Below are positions 12,201 to 25,000 of a DNA stretch of 64,000 nt, in pieces (position 1 is the stretch's first letter; each line of letters opens with the position of its first letter). A model generated the notes under the pieces. That model made no database searches, was not told the origin of the DNA, and was given only the letters and a program-made list of their open reading frames with translations. Position numbers and translations under genes: made by a program. The DNA comes from Blasia pusilla (Eukaryota > Marchantiophyta > Marchantiopsida > Blasiales), in NCBI GenBank assembly GCA_050084515.1, contig CM114273.1:25544001-25608000 (forward strand), written 5' to 3'.

Positions 12201-13119
12201 CTCAAGGGGGAACTATAAAGCATGTGCTTTCCACCCACAACAAATTATATTCTACAATACAGTGAACATGCAGTGAACTCGGACAGTACCTTGGTTGACT
12301 CAAGTCGGAAGGCTGAAAGAGGACCATCTCTGAAGGGAGACGAGAAGGTGCCAAGCTTGTCACCTAATAAGAAATCAGCCGTAGTGTCCTGAGACTGAAC
12401 TGCAAGACATGTACGCAAGCCCAGGCTCGCATAGTACTGCACACTCAGCCACCACATGATTTATTACGCTCCACACTGCGAGCTGCCAAGGTGGCTCCCT
12501 GTTCATCAGCGCATAATCAATCCTTATCTTCTTCAGTTCGCATAACTGGTGGTACTACCACCACGTAGCTCCCACGCGAGCCCAATCAATCTCACAAGCA
12601 ACCAAAGACATCCACATAGCAACGCTTCCACTGTGATGAGGCTTTATCAACAGTCTACTTCAGTGGTTCAGAAGCAGCTACTTCGTTTCGTTGACCAGTA
12701 AGAGAAAAGTTTCGGATCTCTCATTGCATGGGAACGTGCGAAGGCTGGGGATGACAGGGATGTGAGCAATGGATGTAATTTACGGCATCCATGAATTACA
12801 AGCTCGGCTCAGTAGCATAGGAGATATCTACCGAAAAAAATTCCAGGACACTCAAAGGGGAGAACTTCACGGATTGAATTCGAGTATGCAGAAAGATTGA
12901 TCACCACTCGAAAGGCACCTGAGCAGCCAAAACGGCGCAAGTAGTCTTGCCGACTCCACCCTTGCCTACGAAGGTCACCAGCCTTGCAGGAGCTGCATTG
13001 CTACATCGTACCACGAAGCGAGAGCTAGAGTGAGTTCGGACACAGCGAGAGCTGAAGGGAGTTAGAAGTGAGGCCGGAGGCGGCAGAAGTGGACTTATAG
13101 AGAACGCCATGCGCGCCAA
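9268..13119 (-). CDS. GET3D: GET3D-type plastid ArsA/GET3 ATPase, complete, 7 exons
   Basis: Exons (minus): 13119-12919, 12436-12290, 11848-11774, 11400-11204, 10930-10774, 10599-10189, 9405-9268. Joined they give 441 residues with stop TGA; all six introns are GT-AG and frame is kept at each. Residues 1-44 are Ser/Pro/Arg-rich with few acids, as in a chloroplast transit peptide. The P-loop GKGGVGKTT (about 52-60) has both lysines of the deviant Walker A of the GET3/ArsA/MinD group. [11 protein letters not shown] follows, then [19 protein letters not shown] and the Walker B-like [24 protein letters not shown] and a C-terminal beta-rich part ([18 protein letters not shown], then [11 protein letters not shown]) match the alpha-crystallin-like domain that marks GET3D of plants and cyanobacteria (family knowledge), rather than cytosolic GET3A. 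The family binds ATP and is linked to handling hydrophobic or tail-anchored clients; the exact client in plastids is not settled. Length is close to the roughly 455 residues of the Arabidopsis protein. The alternative start is Met4 at 13110. Confidence 0.93.
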
Positions 13120-14731
13120 CTGAGGCGATCTGGGTCAGGCCGACAAGGAAGTTTGCAACCAAACCTCTCTTAGCTTCACACCTCCGAGCCTGTTCAGCAG
13201 GAAAAACTTTGAAAGGTGGATTCCTTCCAGCAACCAATTGTTTCAGAGCCTCGGAGATCTGCACTGCTGCTGCCTCACGGGAGCAACTGCGAAAAGAAAC
13301 TATCAACCATCCACAATGTCACCACTCTGAGTTCCAAGACACTTGGACAAGAAGCACCGGCAGCTCACCACAGCCAAGCCCCGGCCTCTCGTCTGCAGCA
13401 CAGCATAGAGGCGCGCACTACGATCTCCACACCGGCATAGCCGGGACCTCAAGACCCATGCTCTCGACCTCACATACCCTACCCTGAAGTGTACATACCT
13501 TCCTCCAGTAAAGGCGGAATCTGAACTCTTTTCCGTCGACATCGGTTATGCCGTCCATTATTTAAACACTTCCTTTTTATGAGGAATTAGTAAGGTGTCC
13601 TTGCCACCATGCGACGGAAATAAAAAAGTCTGGTGTATATATAACAAAATTTTGCTAGTGTATATATTTATGTTATAATTTGCGGAGTGATCTATGCTTA
13701 TGCTCTGATTATGACATGGCGACACCTCATGGACATTACATGTGTTCCAGATCCTATGCGTATTTCAGGAGGAGGCATATTAACACAGGGCAGGGCGCGT
13801 ATTCATAAGAGGGCGTATACGCACAGGACATCGTAACGAGCACTAACTAGTTGTTAAGGGATTAATAATTCTGGACACAAATTCACAACTTTTGTTTTAA
13901 CTTGTGAAACATTTTCTTGTTATCACTTGTCAAGTGTTTGCAAATCAAGAAGACACTTTCCAATAATAATATAAATGTATGTCGAAAAAAATATTCTTTT
14001 ATTTTGTTGGGGTTGTAAGAGAAAACTAGATGGGTTGGTAAGTCTTTTATTTTAAAGCACAGAAAGAGCAAATACCTCCAAAGAAAAAGTCCCTTAAGTT
14101 GCTTACTTTGCTTTGTTGTGCTTCTTTCTTCTTCTTCTTATTCTTTTTTTTTTTTTTTGGGGGGGGAGGGGCAATGGCTAAATATAGTTCATAAGATGGC
14201 GGCTATATACATTGAGGGGGATATGGCGGTTATAAACACATTAGGGGGATAGGACTCAAGTGGAGCTGGTGGATACAATATAGCTAGGGGAAGTCAACAT
14301 CTAAATTCGGCATATTTTAGGGTTCATATTAAGCAAATCATAGTTAGCTTTGTAAGCAATGTTTCCAAGGTAAGAGAGGATGCATGTGTCTAAGTTGACT
14401 AACTTGGACATGGAACGTGTTGCTAGGTTAGATTCTTCTTCCACTTGAGTATTGTGCAAGTTCTTTCCAATGAAGCAAGATGATATACCTACGCAACTTG
14501 TGCTTTCACATGAAAGAGGCATATTGGAAATTGTTATAGAACTCTAGAGTCATGCAAAAGCAATGGGAAGCTAGTGATCATTTATCTATCGAGTATGAAT
14601 CAATCGCAAAAATGGATGTCTTTCTGAAATTAATAGACCATGATGTGGTTGATTACATGCCATTGAGTCTCCACAAATACATTGTTGCCAAGGAGATCGA
14701 ACAAGGAGGCGAAATGACAACGAGTAAGCCT
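13120..14731. other. Non-coding stretch upstream of GET3D
   Basis: The GET3D promoter and 5' UTR must lie in the first part. Further out there is a dispersed-repeat member (13893-13985) and a pyrimidine/T run followed by G-rich sequence at about 14110-14172. No gene was recognised; the open frames at 13209-13542 have biased composition and no domain. Confidence 0.55.
13893..13985. repeat. Dispersed repeat, member 2
   Basis: It shares GTTTGCAAATCAAGAAGACA and the following CAATAATAATATAA block with 2931-3020 in the same orientation, with flanking agreement at AAACATTTTCTTGTT. Class unknown. Confidence 0.5.
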
Positions 14732-15479
14732 TGTCGTGCGCATACACATCGCTACACAACATACATCATTGTCACCGAACACAGACAAAAACACGCACGA
14801 TCCCATGCTAACTCATGGCATCCAAATAACGAGGCGAGAAGTACCAAAATATCTCCAATAAACATAAGATCCAATCTCTCTCAGCACCATAGCTCTCAAA
14901 TGCGCGCACTCTCTCTCTCTCTCTCTCATGTCAAACCAAAGCCACTCTCCTATTGAGAGGCTTAGGTTACACTAAGAAGGCAAGGGACCATAGCTCTGCT
15001 GCCTCGTACCAAGAGGTTCAACAAAGAGAGAATGAGCTCTCAAGCTCTCTCTCTCTCTTGGAGGTTTACCCCCTTCCCTCTCCCAAGCTCTCTCCTCGGT
15101 AACCTATGCTCGCAGGTCACCTCCTTGGCTCTTGACCTGTTGTAGCGGGTCAAGGGACACTTCCCAAAGTGGAAAGTCAACTATGCTCTAAATGGAAACT
15201 TACCCAAAATAGTAAGTTTCTCTATATGGCTCCAAATGAGCCGAAACGAAGGGGAAACATGCTCTTGCGAGATACCTGTGGCCTCAGCAGGTCATCCTCA
15301 ACCTCCTCAGGCTGGCCTCCAATATCTACAAAGGCGCTTTGCTAGATCTTGCCAATCTATCCAAAAAGATGTGACAGTTGTCGTACGCATGCACATCGTT
15401 GCCACCGAACGCGCACGATCCCATGCTAACTCATGGCATCCAAACAACGAAGCGAGAAGTACCAAAATATCTCCTATCT
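14732..15479 (-). repeat. 3' LTR of copy B (748 bp)
   Basis: It is preceded on the minus strand by the PPT CTAGGGGGGG (about 15480-15489) and ends GCGCACGACA at 14732. The start-side segment (15379-15479) and end-side segment (14732 to about 14873) are related: both contain GGAGATATTTTGGTACTTCT, then GATGCCATGAGTTAGCATGG, then the ACGACA end. A (CT)n microsatellite lies at 14910-14927. The outer flank differs from that of copy A. Confidence 0.75.
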
Positions 15480-15669
15480 CCCCCCCTAGCTAGTGGTTAG
15501 TTCCCTCTAACTCTAGATAGCCATCTATCCCCACCTACCATGACATGCATCTCTCGGACGCTAAGAGCAAAAAGGCCGGGTGCTCATATGGCCCCATTGT
15601 TAGTCACCTTCTTGTCATCCATGTCACAGACACAAGTCAAAATCTAGAACTACCTACTCTATGTACATC

Positions 15670-17239
15670 TGGGATACATCCATCATCCCTAAGGAATCCT
15701 AGTAAGAGGTGGCATCAAATATGCCGTATGCCATCCTCTCGAACACCCATCACATACTAGCATAGTGGCTACACCATTGGCGGAACCACACAACATACAT
15801 CGCAAGCCTGCAAGAACTACTGTTAAGCTCAATTCCACTGTACCGTCAATGTTAGGAAGGTGACATGGCGCACAGTTACGCACATGGTCCTTCCAAACCA
15901 TACCATCGCGTCCGTCCAATAAGAGAATACCAGATGGAAAAATCTCACGCACTCTCAAGATGGTGCGTCCTACAGTCACATCCAACGTCGTAGGTGCCGT
16001 CTCCTGCAAGTAGATATAGTCTCCCTGATGAAACCTTCGAATAGTAAGTCGATAACCACCTCCCCGAAGAGTCGCATACCTCAACATATCTCGATGTTGC
16101 GCAATCACCAAGTTCTCAAACGCCACATGCATCACTCTCCAAAATAACTCAGCCCTCTAAGAACATGCTCGCATCCATACATCAGGGTCATCAAGGTTCA
16201 ACACCTCACCAAAATCTCGACGAATGGCCGTAGGTAAATTTGGCTCTCGGCCATAAAGTAGCAAGTACAGTGAGAAAGACGTTAAGGACGCCTGACCTAC
16301 TGAATTTGTATCCCATCGCCAATCACGGCAACTAGAGGTCCCAATCTCCTAGGTGACCTCTATGCAAGCCGTACTTGCGTAATCCTCTCTTCACCGTCTG
16401 CACAACCCTCTTCGCTAGTCCATCCGCCTCAAGATGATCTCGCGAAGTGGTGCGGTGGTCGATCAATGCCTGATCACTCAAGGCCTGAAAACTCCCCACG
16501 GAACTTTGTACCCTGATCTGTCAACACCTCAGCTGGTGCGCCCTAATGATTCAACACTTGATCTAGGAAGGCATATGCTACTCCCTTACTTGCTTTATCA
16601 GGCAATGCAATCAACTCTATCCACTTTGAGAAATGCTCGACCATCACCAACACATAACGACTATGGCGCTCCATCAAAGGCAAAGGTCCTCTAAAATCCA
16701 AACTCCATCTATAACCTAAACCCATGATCAGAAGTGGATGCAAGTATGGAGTCAAAGCATTGAAAGATGCTCGGACTTAATCACACACTATGCACCTGGC
16801 AACAAAGTGTTGAACGTCAGTGTGCATGCCTCGCCACCAATATTGTATCTGGAGAAAGTTGTACATCCACTTAACTCCAAAATGACCCAACTCCTCATGG
16901 ACATGATGCACCAACTGTGCTCTCTGCGAAGGATGAGGGACTACACGTACTCTACCATCCTCCCAAACTCGCAAAACATGTGTCCCCTCCCACCGGAAAC
17001 CGTCTGGCTCGTTGTAGGATCCGATCCCGCTCTCTAGAATCCACTTTGCTCGCGACGCTACCAGTGCGCAGGTATTCCAAGACCACTCCATCTTCGGGAA
17101 TATCTCGGCCACTTGTTGTCTCCTCACCGGCCTCTAGATCTAAGGACTCTCCATCAGACCTCGCCATTGAAGTCTGGGCAATCTGGCTCTCCATAGCCAA
17201 GAAGCCCAAAGAGGCTGACGCATGCCATCTTGGCACCAA
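15670..17239 (-). pseudogene. Ty3 integrase with C-terminal PHD-like finger, copy B
   Basis: Fragments in more than one frame: a spacer upstream of integrase (17239-16952), the zinc region and start of the core (17127-16777: HEELGHFGVKW, ARCIVCD), the core (16755-16543: YRWSLDFRGPL, ALPDKASKG), then frameshifts and stops over the second D and the E, and the C-terminal part (16135-15689). The zinc region keeps the H-H-C-C residues that copy A has lost in part. The PHD-like finger keeps CMLCG and LVCDGCSRGWH but has TAYL in place of a Cys-containing SCL, and then a stop before the last Cys pair. Together with copy A this shows which Cys/His positions were ancestral. Confidence 0.8.
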
Positions 17240-17365
17240 CTCCTCATCACTCTCTCCATGCCAACGAGCTCCAGTCGCATCTCACTGGCTCGAGCATGGG
17301 TTACGGCTCAAACCATATGCATCCTAGTTGAACGTCCTAGGTCTATGCTGATAGCTCACAAAGTT

Positions 17366-18500
17366 GAAGAATTGAGATTGCTCATTCTCTTTGAGAGTGA
17401 ATGGTGCATCTCTTGTATGGAATTACTCTAAGATTCCAAGGCTAGAATTAAGGGAGTACAAAATGACTTACTTTATTAACCAACTAGCAATGGTGGAGGA
17501 AGTAGCCTCCCTTAGCCCCTCCTCCTCATCCAAAAATGGATTAGTCCATGAGACATAATGGGGATCATAATAGAGTATGCATGCCTAAATCTCAAGCACA
17601 AGTTTGTGGGAAAACTCATGGTAATCATCCATGGGTGCCCTCTCTAGATGTTATAACATACCATTCCATGTTGTGAAGGGGTTGAACTCTCAGGAGTTCC
17701 TAGCCCTCTACGAATCACACCAAATCCAAAACTTTGTGATGAAGTTGAGCAAGTCTATGGTATCCACAACTCTCAAAAACCTACACGGTCTTCTACCTGG
17801 ATTGTCCATCTCATGCGTCCAAAGGGTAGGACCACTCAACGTATATAATGACGGACTAACAAACTCCTCCTTTAAGACCTATCCCTTGTCTGAGGAAGAC
17901 ACAGAAGAAGGTCGAGATTGTCTCTCACAAGAAGACTTGCAAAACCTCCCCCACTCCAGATAAAACCCCTAGGGCTACTCTGGAGCATACCACCTCGCCT
18001 CTCAAAGTCACAAAAGGACATTGGGATGACCCTTGTGCCCTCTCACACAATCACTTTTAACCTCATGAATAATCTCTCAATCACCTAGAACTAAAATATG
18101 CAATACTCAAAATACACTTCCTATCACTAAGACGTGTGGTGTGCGGCAACAAGCGATATCGTGCGGCCAATTGTATAGTTTATCTTCTCATCAACCTGAA
18201 ATACCCGCAACTCTTGACATCCCACATAAGTCTATGTCCCCTAACCATATACATCAAGGATACTCCGAGCATTCATACAATCCTAAGTACCACAATAAAT
18301 ACCCAATTCTTGGAAATCCCTCACACATGCAAGGCAAAACACTAGAATATATAACCTAATTAAATGTTGATGTCACTCCTCAGCAATTACGAACCTTCGA
18401 CCCAACTTGGTCGTGAAAACAAACTCCTCCTCCCTAATTTTGATGAGGCGTAAAACCTCCTTGATATCCGATGTGGTTATGGTAGTACGATGCGGTTATG
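17366..18500. other. Unassigned stretch between copies B and C
   Basis: No match to the LTR start or end of the A-D family could be found here, so it does not look like the 5' LTR of copy C. Open frames such as 17631-17963 have no recognised domain. It may be 5' internal sequence of copy C or another inserted element. Confidence 0.4.
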
Positions 18501-20159
18501 TAATGACTAAAAATGGTACGACACTCAATGACAAGATACGAAAAACAATAGCATCCCCTCTTCTATAAGAAAAACTTGCTTTGCTCCTCAATGCTAGTGT
18601 AGTAATTGGCGACATAACATGGTATGGGATGCTAGAACAAGACTTGTGGAAACGGGCGAGGGATGTGATATTCATCCATTGTACCTCACCTATGTTGAGA
18701 GATGTCTTTGAGATGGCTAAGTTTACTGAGCACAATATGGCCAAAGAGAGTATAGTAGCCATGAGTAACGCGTGAGAGATGCCATAGATGACTGCACAAC
18801 CAGTGCAGCAATGTATATCTCAAGAGAAGAGTACGACACCACAAGTTCAAGAAGGATATTGAGAGTATGTGCCATAACAACCTATGTCATTATACGTGGG
18901 TCAATAGCAGCCAGGGGTTATTTGTTGGGCATGTGGTGAACCTCATTGCCAATAGGATTGTACTTGTCAAGGTAGTGGATGTGTACATGGGCCTCCACCA
19001 AGAGTGCTCCAATGTGTCCATTGTGAGCGATATGGTCATGCGCATGCTAGATGTTTCTATCTACACCCTAAGCTACGTCCAGATTGAGTGCTAGAGAGGG
19101 CATCACAATGAGGTCGCGTTTTGGGTAGGGCCTGAGGTTGTGTGTCGAGTGATCTTGTAGGAGGACGAGAAGTTGGATTTGTCCGTGGGGGAGGTGGATA
19201 TGCCCATCGAGGAGGTGAAGCTCTGCCACCTTGACGATTTGACAGAGACTCTCGATGTGAGGTTGGGATGGCTGCTCAGATGGAGTAGTTACAACAAAAA
19301 ATTACCACAATGGCGTTGAGGTTATCGGATGTCAGATTAATGGCATTGACTTTATATAGAGAAGCCAAAGACATGGAGGATCCTGGTTGGATATCCGAGG
19401 TTGCATAGATAGACAAAGTTGTTGTCATTATCCATGGAGCAACCATAAATTTAGATCCACATAGAAGGGAAGCCAAGAAATAGACCAAACTTCCTCAGTC
19501 GTTTACTTTGTCCGAGGCGATGAGGATCCGATCGATGGGTCTTGATCAAAGTTCTCAAAGGATGGATATTGTTGGTGTGCAGACATAACTGGCTATGGGA
19601 GAAGCAAGCAAAACGACTCCTATTGTTGATGCTTAGGCAGAGCCCGTGTCAAGTATATTTCTGGGGTTGGCCTTTGCTATGTGCTTCCACACCATGTGGT
19701 TTTTGGCTTCGGATGTTGTGATATTGGGAGGTATGCCTCTTGAGATCTTTTAGCTGACGGCTACAATATGCAAGCGTGGAGATGGTGTTATTTCCTTGCC
19801 TTTGGAGCTATTTGCAAAGGAGTTGGTGGACTTGCACATGGAGCCTATGCTTGGGATGCCCACCTTAGATTCATGGTAGGTTGTTGTTGCTAGGATGGCA
19901 GAGATGCCTCTAGACTCACGATAGAGCATGTCATGGTGTCTCTAAGTGTTTTTTGCTAGATAATCATGGAGAGATCTTCCATTTGGTTAGTCCAAGAGAT
20001 AGAGTTTTTTTTTTCTGTAGTGCAGCTTGTTGGATTTAGGAACATAACCCTTCATGCTAGGGAAGGTGACATAAATTTACAGGATACATTTGGCCTGACA
20101 AGGGTCAACATGGAGCGTTTCCCATTGAAGATACAGGAATCCTTGGGTGGATTGAGGAC

Positions 20160-20400
20160 AATGTAGTTTATCACTCGACATGAGGTCATGGTGAGTATTT
20201 GACTAGGACATCCATCAGATGAGTTCGTGGTGCAAGCCAAGGCGATAGTAACCAATGTCGAGTCCTATGACATCTTGGTTGGCACCGTAGTGTTATACTT
20301 GATGGAGCTTATCTTGGATTACTAAGAGGAGTCAATGTCCTATAGACCAATATGGCAGTTAGATGATGGGCGATTTAGCTTGTTACCCGTTTGATTCACG
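20160..20400 (+). pseudogene. Retropepsin (protease) C-terminal remnant, copy C
   Basis: AIVTNVESYDILVGT, read around 20237-20290, matches the segment of Ty3 proteases that ends in a DILVG/DVLLG motif before the C-terminal hydrophobic strand. Stop codons surround it. The active-site DSG-type motif was not found with confidence. Confidence 0.5.
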
Positions 20401-22289
20401 AGTAGAGTGATCGAGCGACGACTAGGAGAGGTGGCAACTCTAGCAACATTCAATAGCGCCATCACTTAGCCTGAGGACACACCTATGATCTAAACCCTTA
20501 TGGAGAGGTATGTTATGGTAGTAGTATCATTTTGTGGAGGAGAGTTGCTTTTGTGGGGCTCAAATGAGGATCGAGGTACATCGCTTAGTCGATGAGCACG
20601 TGCAAATGGCATGGAGTGAGATCCTTGCACAAGATCACAATGGGCCAGAGTAGCCCGAGATAGCAAGGAGTGTTGCGATGTCATCCTTGGATACCATACC
20701 AATTGTGTGGAGGCATCCTAGAGGTGGGCATTAGAGTGTTGGATCTCTTTGGAGGGATCAGGATTGGGTTGCTTGCTATTTTGTAGGCTCAAATGTGTAT
20801 GCATTAGAATTTGTATGTGAAGCGTGATGAGGTTATCAAGTGCATTTTACTCCGATATATGGCGTAGTTGCGCCTTCATTTTCCTGGCTTGTTAACTACG
20901 TTGGCCATACAGGGATTTCCAAAGTTCCTTACCGAGAAACATTTCATTGTTGGGGATGTAAAACTTGGATCGAATGGGGACCATTGATGTGGTCATTGCA
21001 GGTTGGTAATGTTAGGGTCACTCAAGTGCTAAATGAGGTGGTGGTTTTGTGGACTCTCAACCCATGTTATTTTGGGAGATGATGAGGATCTTGTAGCACT
21101 TAGAGGAACATCAGTTCCCTTTCTCTAGCTTAATTTTTGGAGAATGTACTGATCTTGGGTAATTCTAGAGCAACAGTGGTGACAAGTGCACATAAGGTTC
21201 GTGCATGGATTGACCCTATAATTTTTTGGATGCGGCAAGTGTAGATTCATGAGAATACCGCCCATATATGTGGTAGACCAACTTGGTGCTATATGATCGA
21301 GGTATTGAGGAGGGCGTAAGTGAGGGTGGAGCATCCCTTCCATTTGCTGGTGGATTCTACTTTGGATCTTGAACGTCAATCACATGCAGTGAGGCACGAT
21401 GATGAACTCCATTGATGGTGGTCAACATGGTTGGCATGCCACCAACAACCTTTCCCACTTTTGTGAGTTTTCGCGCTTCCTATGCATATAAAAAGGCCGG
21501 TCTTGGCTTGGTTTGGGATGACCAGACGCAAAGGTTGTAATTGGTGGAGCCCAACGCCAATGAGTGAGAGAGGGCGATGGGCTTTCCTTCATGAGTGACG
21601 ACAATAGCATTCTTATCGGAGGCATCACAATGCCATGTCTTGGATCAATAAATGGACTTGAATTTCTTGACATGGATTCTCACCTTAGGAATACTTTAGC
21701 ACTGTCAAATACGGTTGCGACATGTAACCTTGTTAGCTCCGTGCCTACTGAGACGATTTAGGAAATGGTCGAGGGCGAGATTCGAAGAGATCAACACATC
21801 AAATATGATTATGAGAGACATCCTTGGACTTCTTGGTATGTGTTGTACGTATGCCAAGAGATGGCAGCCAAAACAATGAGCGTGGTTCATGCACATACAC
21901 ATTGATGAGCATTAAGGGATGAGATGTTTGAGTTGAGATCCTACAAAGGAGCAACTGAGTTCTATTTTTCGGAAAGGGATTGCACCATAGCAACCAAAAC
22001 CACCTGTTATAGAGTCTTATAGTATTTATGATGGAGACGAGGAAGCCACATATGGGCCCTAAGTTGACAGGAAGAGATTAGCATCACATTCATCGTTTCC
22101 TTAAGAGTCATAGGAGTTGTTTTGCATTCATTATGCATAATTTGGATATACTCAAGGGTCTAGGGATCCGCAATGAGTTTTCTAGTGACATGTCGATCTT
22201 TTGAAGACCCTACAAGTATAGTGATATGGAGAGGACCTTCATTTAGAGTAAGAGCCAAAACTAGTGGAGATATTGCATTGAGAATTTAC

Positions 22290-22830
22290 ATTTGCCACTA
22301 TCATGCTCGCTAAGAAGTATGTGCATGAAAATTGAACGGATAGGCAAATGTGTGGAGATTTCCAATGTACGTATCAATCGAAAGATAAAATTTGATAGGT
22401 ATGCCACGTCCACTCAGGAGGAGATCTTTAATGCTATTGGGCATGCAAATGTGTTTAGTTCTTTAGATCTTTGAGCCGGATACCATCAACTACTCATCAG
22501 ATTGGATGTAGGTAGAAGATGATATTTTGGGGTATCGACCCTCACGGAAATGATTGCTTGTACCTATGGCGGTTCTTACTATTTGGGTTAAAGAACGCCC
22601 CGACATAATTTAAGAGGGTTACGGATAGGATCCGAGGAGGTCTAGATTTTCTAGGTGTCACATTGATGACATCACTATTTTTAGTGCCATGCTTAAGGAG
22701 CATGAGCGATATTTGAAGGAGGTATTTTGACGATTGCAATTAGATGGGATGAAACTACATCCAAAAAATGCAAGTTCTTCTATGACTAGATTGAGTACTT
22801 AGGTCATGCGATATATCTAGAAGGCCTTTG
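22290..22830 (+). pseudogene. Reverse transcriptase remnant, copy C
   Basis: Motifs appear in order in shifted frames: SLDL-stop-AGYHQLLIRLD (22455-22508), LKNAPT-stop-FK (about 22588-22617) and CHIDDITIF (about 22653-22681), the last holding the catalytic DD pair. The order and spacing are those of a Ty3 RT. The gene cannot make protein because of stops between the motifs. Confidence 0.7.
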
Positions 22831-23079
22831 CGTTCAACTAAAAAAAGGTAGAGGCTATCTAATGCATTCCACACCTTATAGATGTGAGTCAAGTTTATGC
22901 ATTCATGGGATTGGTTAATTTGTATCGGTCGTACGTAACGATTTTAGTTTGATTCCAGAGCCACTAGCCTTACTTAGGAGCCTATCAAGGGGTGTCCTTT
23001 CTAGTTGCATATAGATTGGAGTATGTTGGGGCTTATAGCAATGTTAGCCCAACATGGTGATGAGGATGGAGAGTTTATG

Positions 23080-23376
23080 CTAATTTATGTTAGTCACTTG
23101 AATAATATTGCAAAGGTAAAGTAGAGTTTGTATGAGAACAAGTGCTTGGATGTAGTGTGGGCTATTGCATATTTGAGGTGTTACTTATTTGGCGATCCCT
23201 TTACCATTATTACTGATCATCAACCATTTAAGTGGTTGATGGAGTCCAAAAAACTTACATGGAAGCTTGCTAGGTGGGCTCTATTGTTGAAGGAGTACGA
23301 TTTCCAAGTCATACATCGACCTAGTACGCTCAACCAGAATGTAGATGGATTGAGTTGTAACCCATGCCCAAGTTAG
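23080..23376 (+). pseudogene. RNase H remnant, copy C
   Basis: The frame 23128-23376 reads through KCLDVVWAIAYLRCYL, FTIITDHQPFKWLM and RWALLLKEYDFQVIHRPS, the pattern of the RT-linked RNase H of plant Ty3 elements, with the conserved D in TDHQ. It ends DGLSCNPC, followed by a stop. The sequence shared with copy B begins in this region. Confidence 0.75.
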
Positions 23377-23659
23377 CGAGATGCAATTGGAGCTCGTTGG
23401 CATGGAGAAAGTGATGAGGAGATGGTTCCCGAATAGCAACCGTCAGCTTATTTGGGTTTGGTGGCTATGGAGAGCTAGAGTGTTGGAACTTTGATGGTGA
23501 GGTCCGATGGAGGGCCCTTAGATATCCACATGTTAGTGAGGAGGCAATAGGTGATTGAGATATCCATGAGGATGGGATAGTCTTGAAGTGTGTGGGTACT
23601 CGTAGCAACGCAACACAATAGGTGTTAGAGAGTAGGATATATATATCGGATTCTAAAGT

Positions 23660-25000
23660 GAGTTAGACGATTTTTGTGGGAGGGGACATATGCCTTACGA
23701 GCCAGTTTGGAAGGATGGTAGAGTATGCGTAGTGCCTCATCTTTTGTAGAGAGTACAATCAATGCAACATGCCCGCGAGGAGTTGGGACACTTTGTAGCA
23801 AAGCGGACATATAGCTTGCTGTAGATACAATAATGATGTCAAGGTATGAAGATTGACGTTTAACACTTTGTTACCAAATGCATGGCATGTGTGATCAAGT
23901 TCAAGCATCATTCCATGCTCTGACTTCATAGTTGCATCTACAATCAATCATGGGTTTAGACTACAAATGGAGTTTAGATTTTATAAGACCTTTATCTATG
24001 ATAGAGAGTCATAGTTATTATGTGTTGGTGTTGGTTGAGTACTTCTTGAAGTGGATAGAGTTGGTTGCATTTCTTGACAAAGCAAGTGAGAAAGAAGTGT
24101 ATGTATTTCTAGATTGAGTGTTGAATCATTAAAGTGTTGATGGACCAAGTACAAAGTTTTGTGGGGAGTTTCATGTCTTGTGTGACCAGTTGCTCATCGA
24201 CCACGACACTACTTTGCGAGATTATCGTGAGGTGGACGGAATAGCGGAGAGAGTTGTCTAGATGATGAAGAGATATCTATAAAATTATGGCTTGTAGAGA
24301 GGTTGCTTAGGAGATTGGGACCTACAATTGCCATGGTTGGAAATGGGATACAAATTCAACACGTAGGAATCCTAAGCGTCTTTCTTACCTTACTTGTTGC
24401 TTTATGGTTGAGAGCCTAACTTACATAAAACCATTTGTCGTGAAATTGGTGAGGTGTTGAACCTTGATGACCTTGATGTATAGGTGCAAGCATGTTCTCA
24501 AAGAGCTGAGTTGTTTAAGAGAGTTATACCCATGGTGTTTAAGAAATTGGTGATTGTATAACACTGGTATACGTTGAGGTATGCAACTATTTGGAAAGGC
24601 GATTGTTGATTGATGATCCGTAGGTTTCATCAAGGAGACTATATCTACTTGTAGTAAACGGCACTTATGACTTTGGATGTGACAGCAAGGTGTACTATCT
24701 TGAGAGTGCGTGAGGTATTGCCATCCGATGTTCTCTTTTTAGAGGACATGATTATATGGTTTGGAAAGACCATATGCATAACTATGAGCTATGTCTCCTT
24801 CCTAACATTGATGGTATAGTTGATCCAAAATTTGCAATAGTCTTGCAAGCTTACGTTATATGTTATAAGGATATACACGTGATGCAACCACAATGCTAGT
24901 ATGTGATGGTGTTTGAGATGGTGAGACACGACCTGTTTGACTAGGATTTTTCGGGAACAATGGATGTGTCCTATATGTACATAGAGTAGATACTAGATAG
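23660..25000 (+). pseudogene. Integrase and PHD-like C-terminal remnant, copy C
   Basis: ARELGHF-like coding at about 23765-23790 is the zinc region. MGLDYKWSLDFIRPLS (23950-23995) and SKWIELVAFLDKAS follow, then the FCGEFH segment (about 24160), DYREVDGIAERVV (about 24220-24255) with the E, and the C-terminal part WVQACSQRAELF with W changed to a stop (24481-24510). At about 24870-24995 MLVCDG and a degraded continuation correspond to the PHD-like finger of copies A and B, with the second Cys and Trp codons turned into stops. The finger is therefore part of this full-length copy as well. Confidence 0.7.

Larger units (their letters stand above)
14732..17365 (-). mobile_element. Ty3/Gypsy retrotransposon copy B: RNase H end, integrase and 3' LTR, 5' truncated
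   Basis: On the minus strand it starts within the end of RNase H at about 17365, where GACCTAGGACGTTCAAC and DGLSRNPC-like coding align with copy C at about 23320-23365. It passes through the spacer (about 17300-16990), integrase (17127 to about 16330) and the C-terminal extension with the PHD-like finger (16135 to about 15670), and ends in the LTR 15479-14732. It belongs to the same family as A, C and D, and is broken by several frameshifts and stops. Its 5' limit faces copy C. Confidence 0.85.

Noticed and set aside
13303-13542. Minus-strand frame just upstream of GET3D
   Set aside because: Arg/Cys/Ser-rich, no domain, and not needed: exon 1 already begins with a good transit-peptide-like start.
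17631-17963. 110-codon frame between Ty3 copies B and C
   Set aside because: No gag, protease or other domain recognised; left as unassigned sequence.
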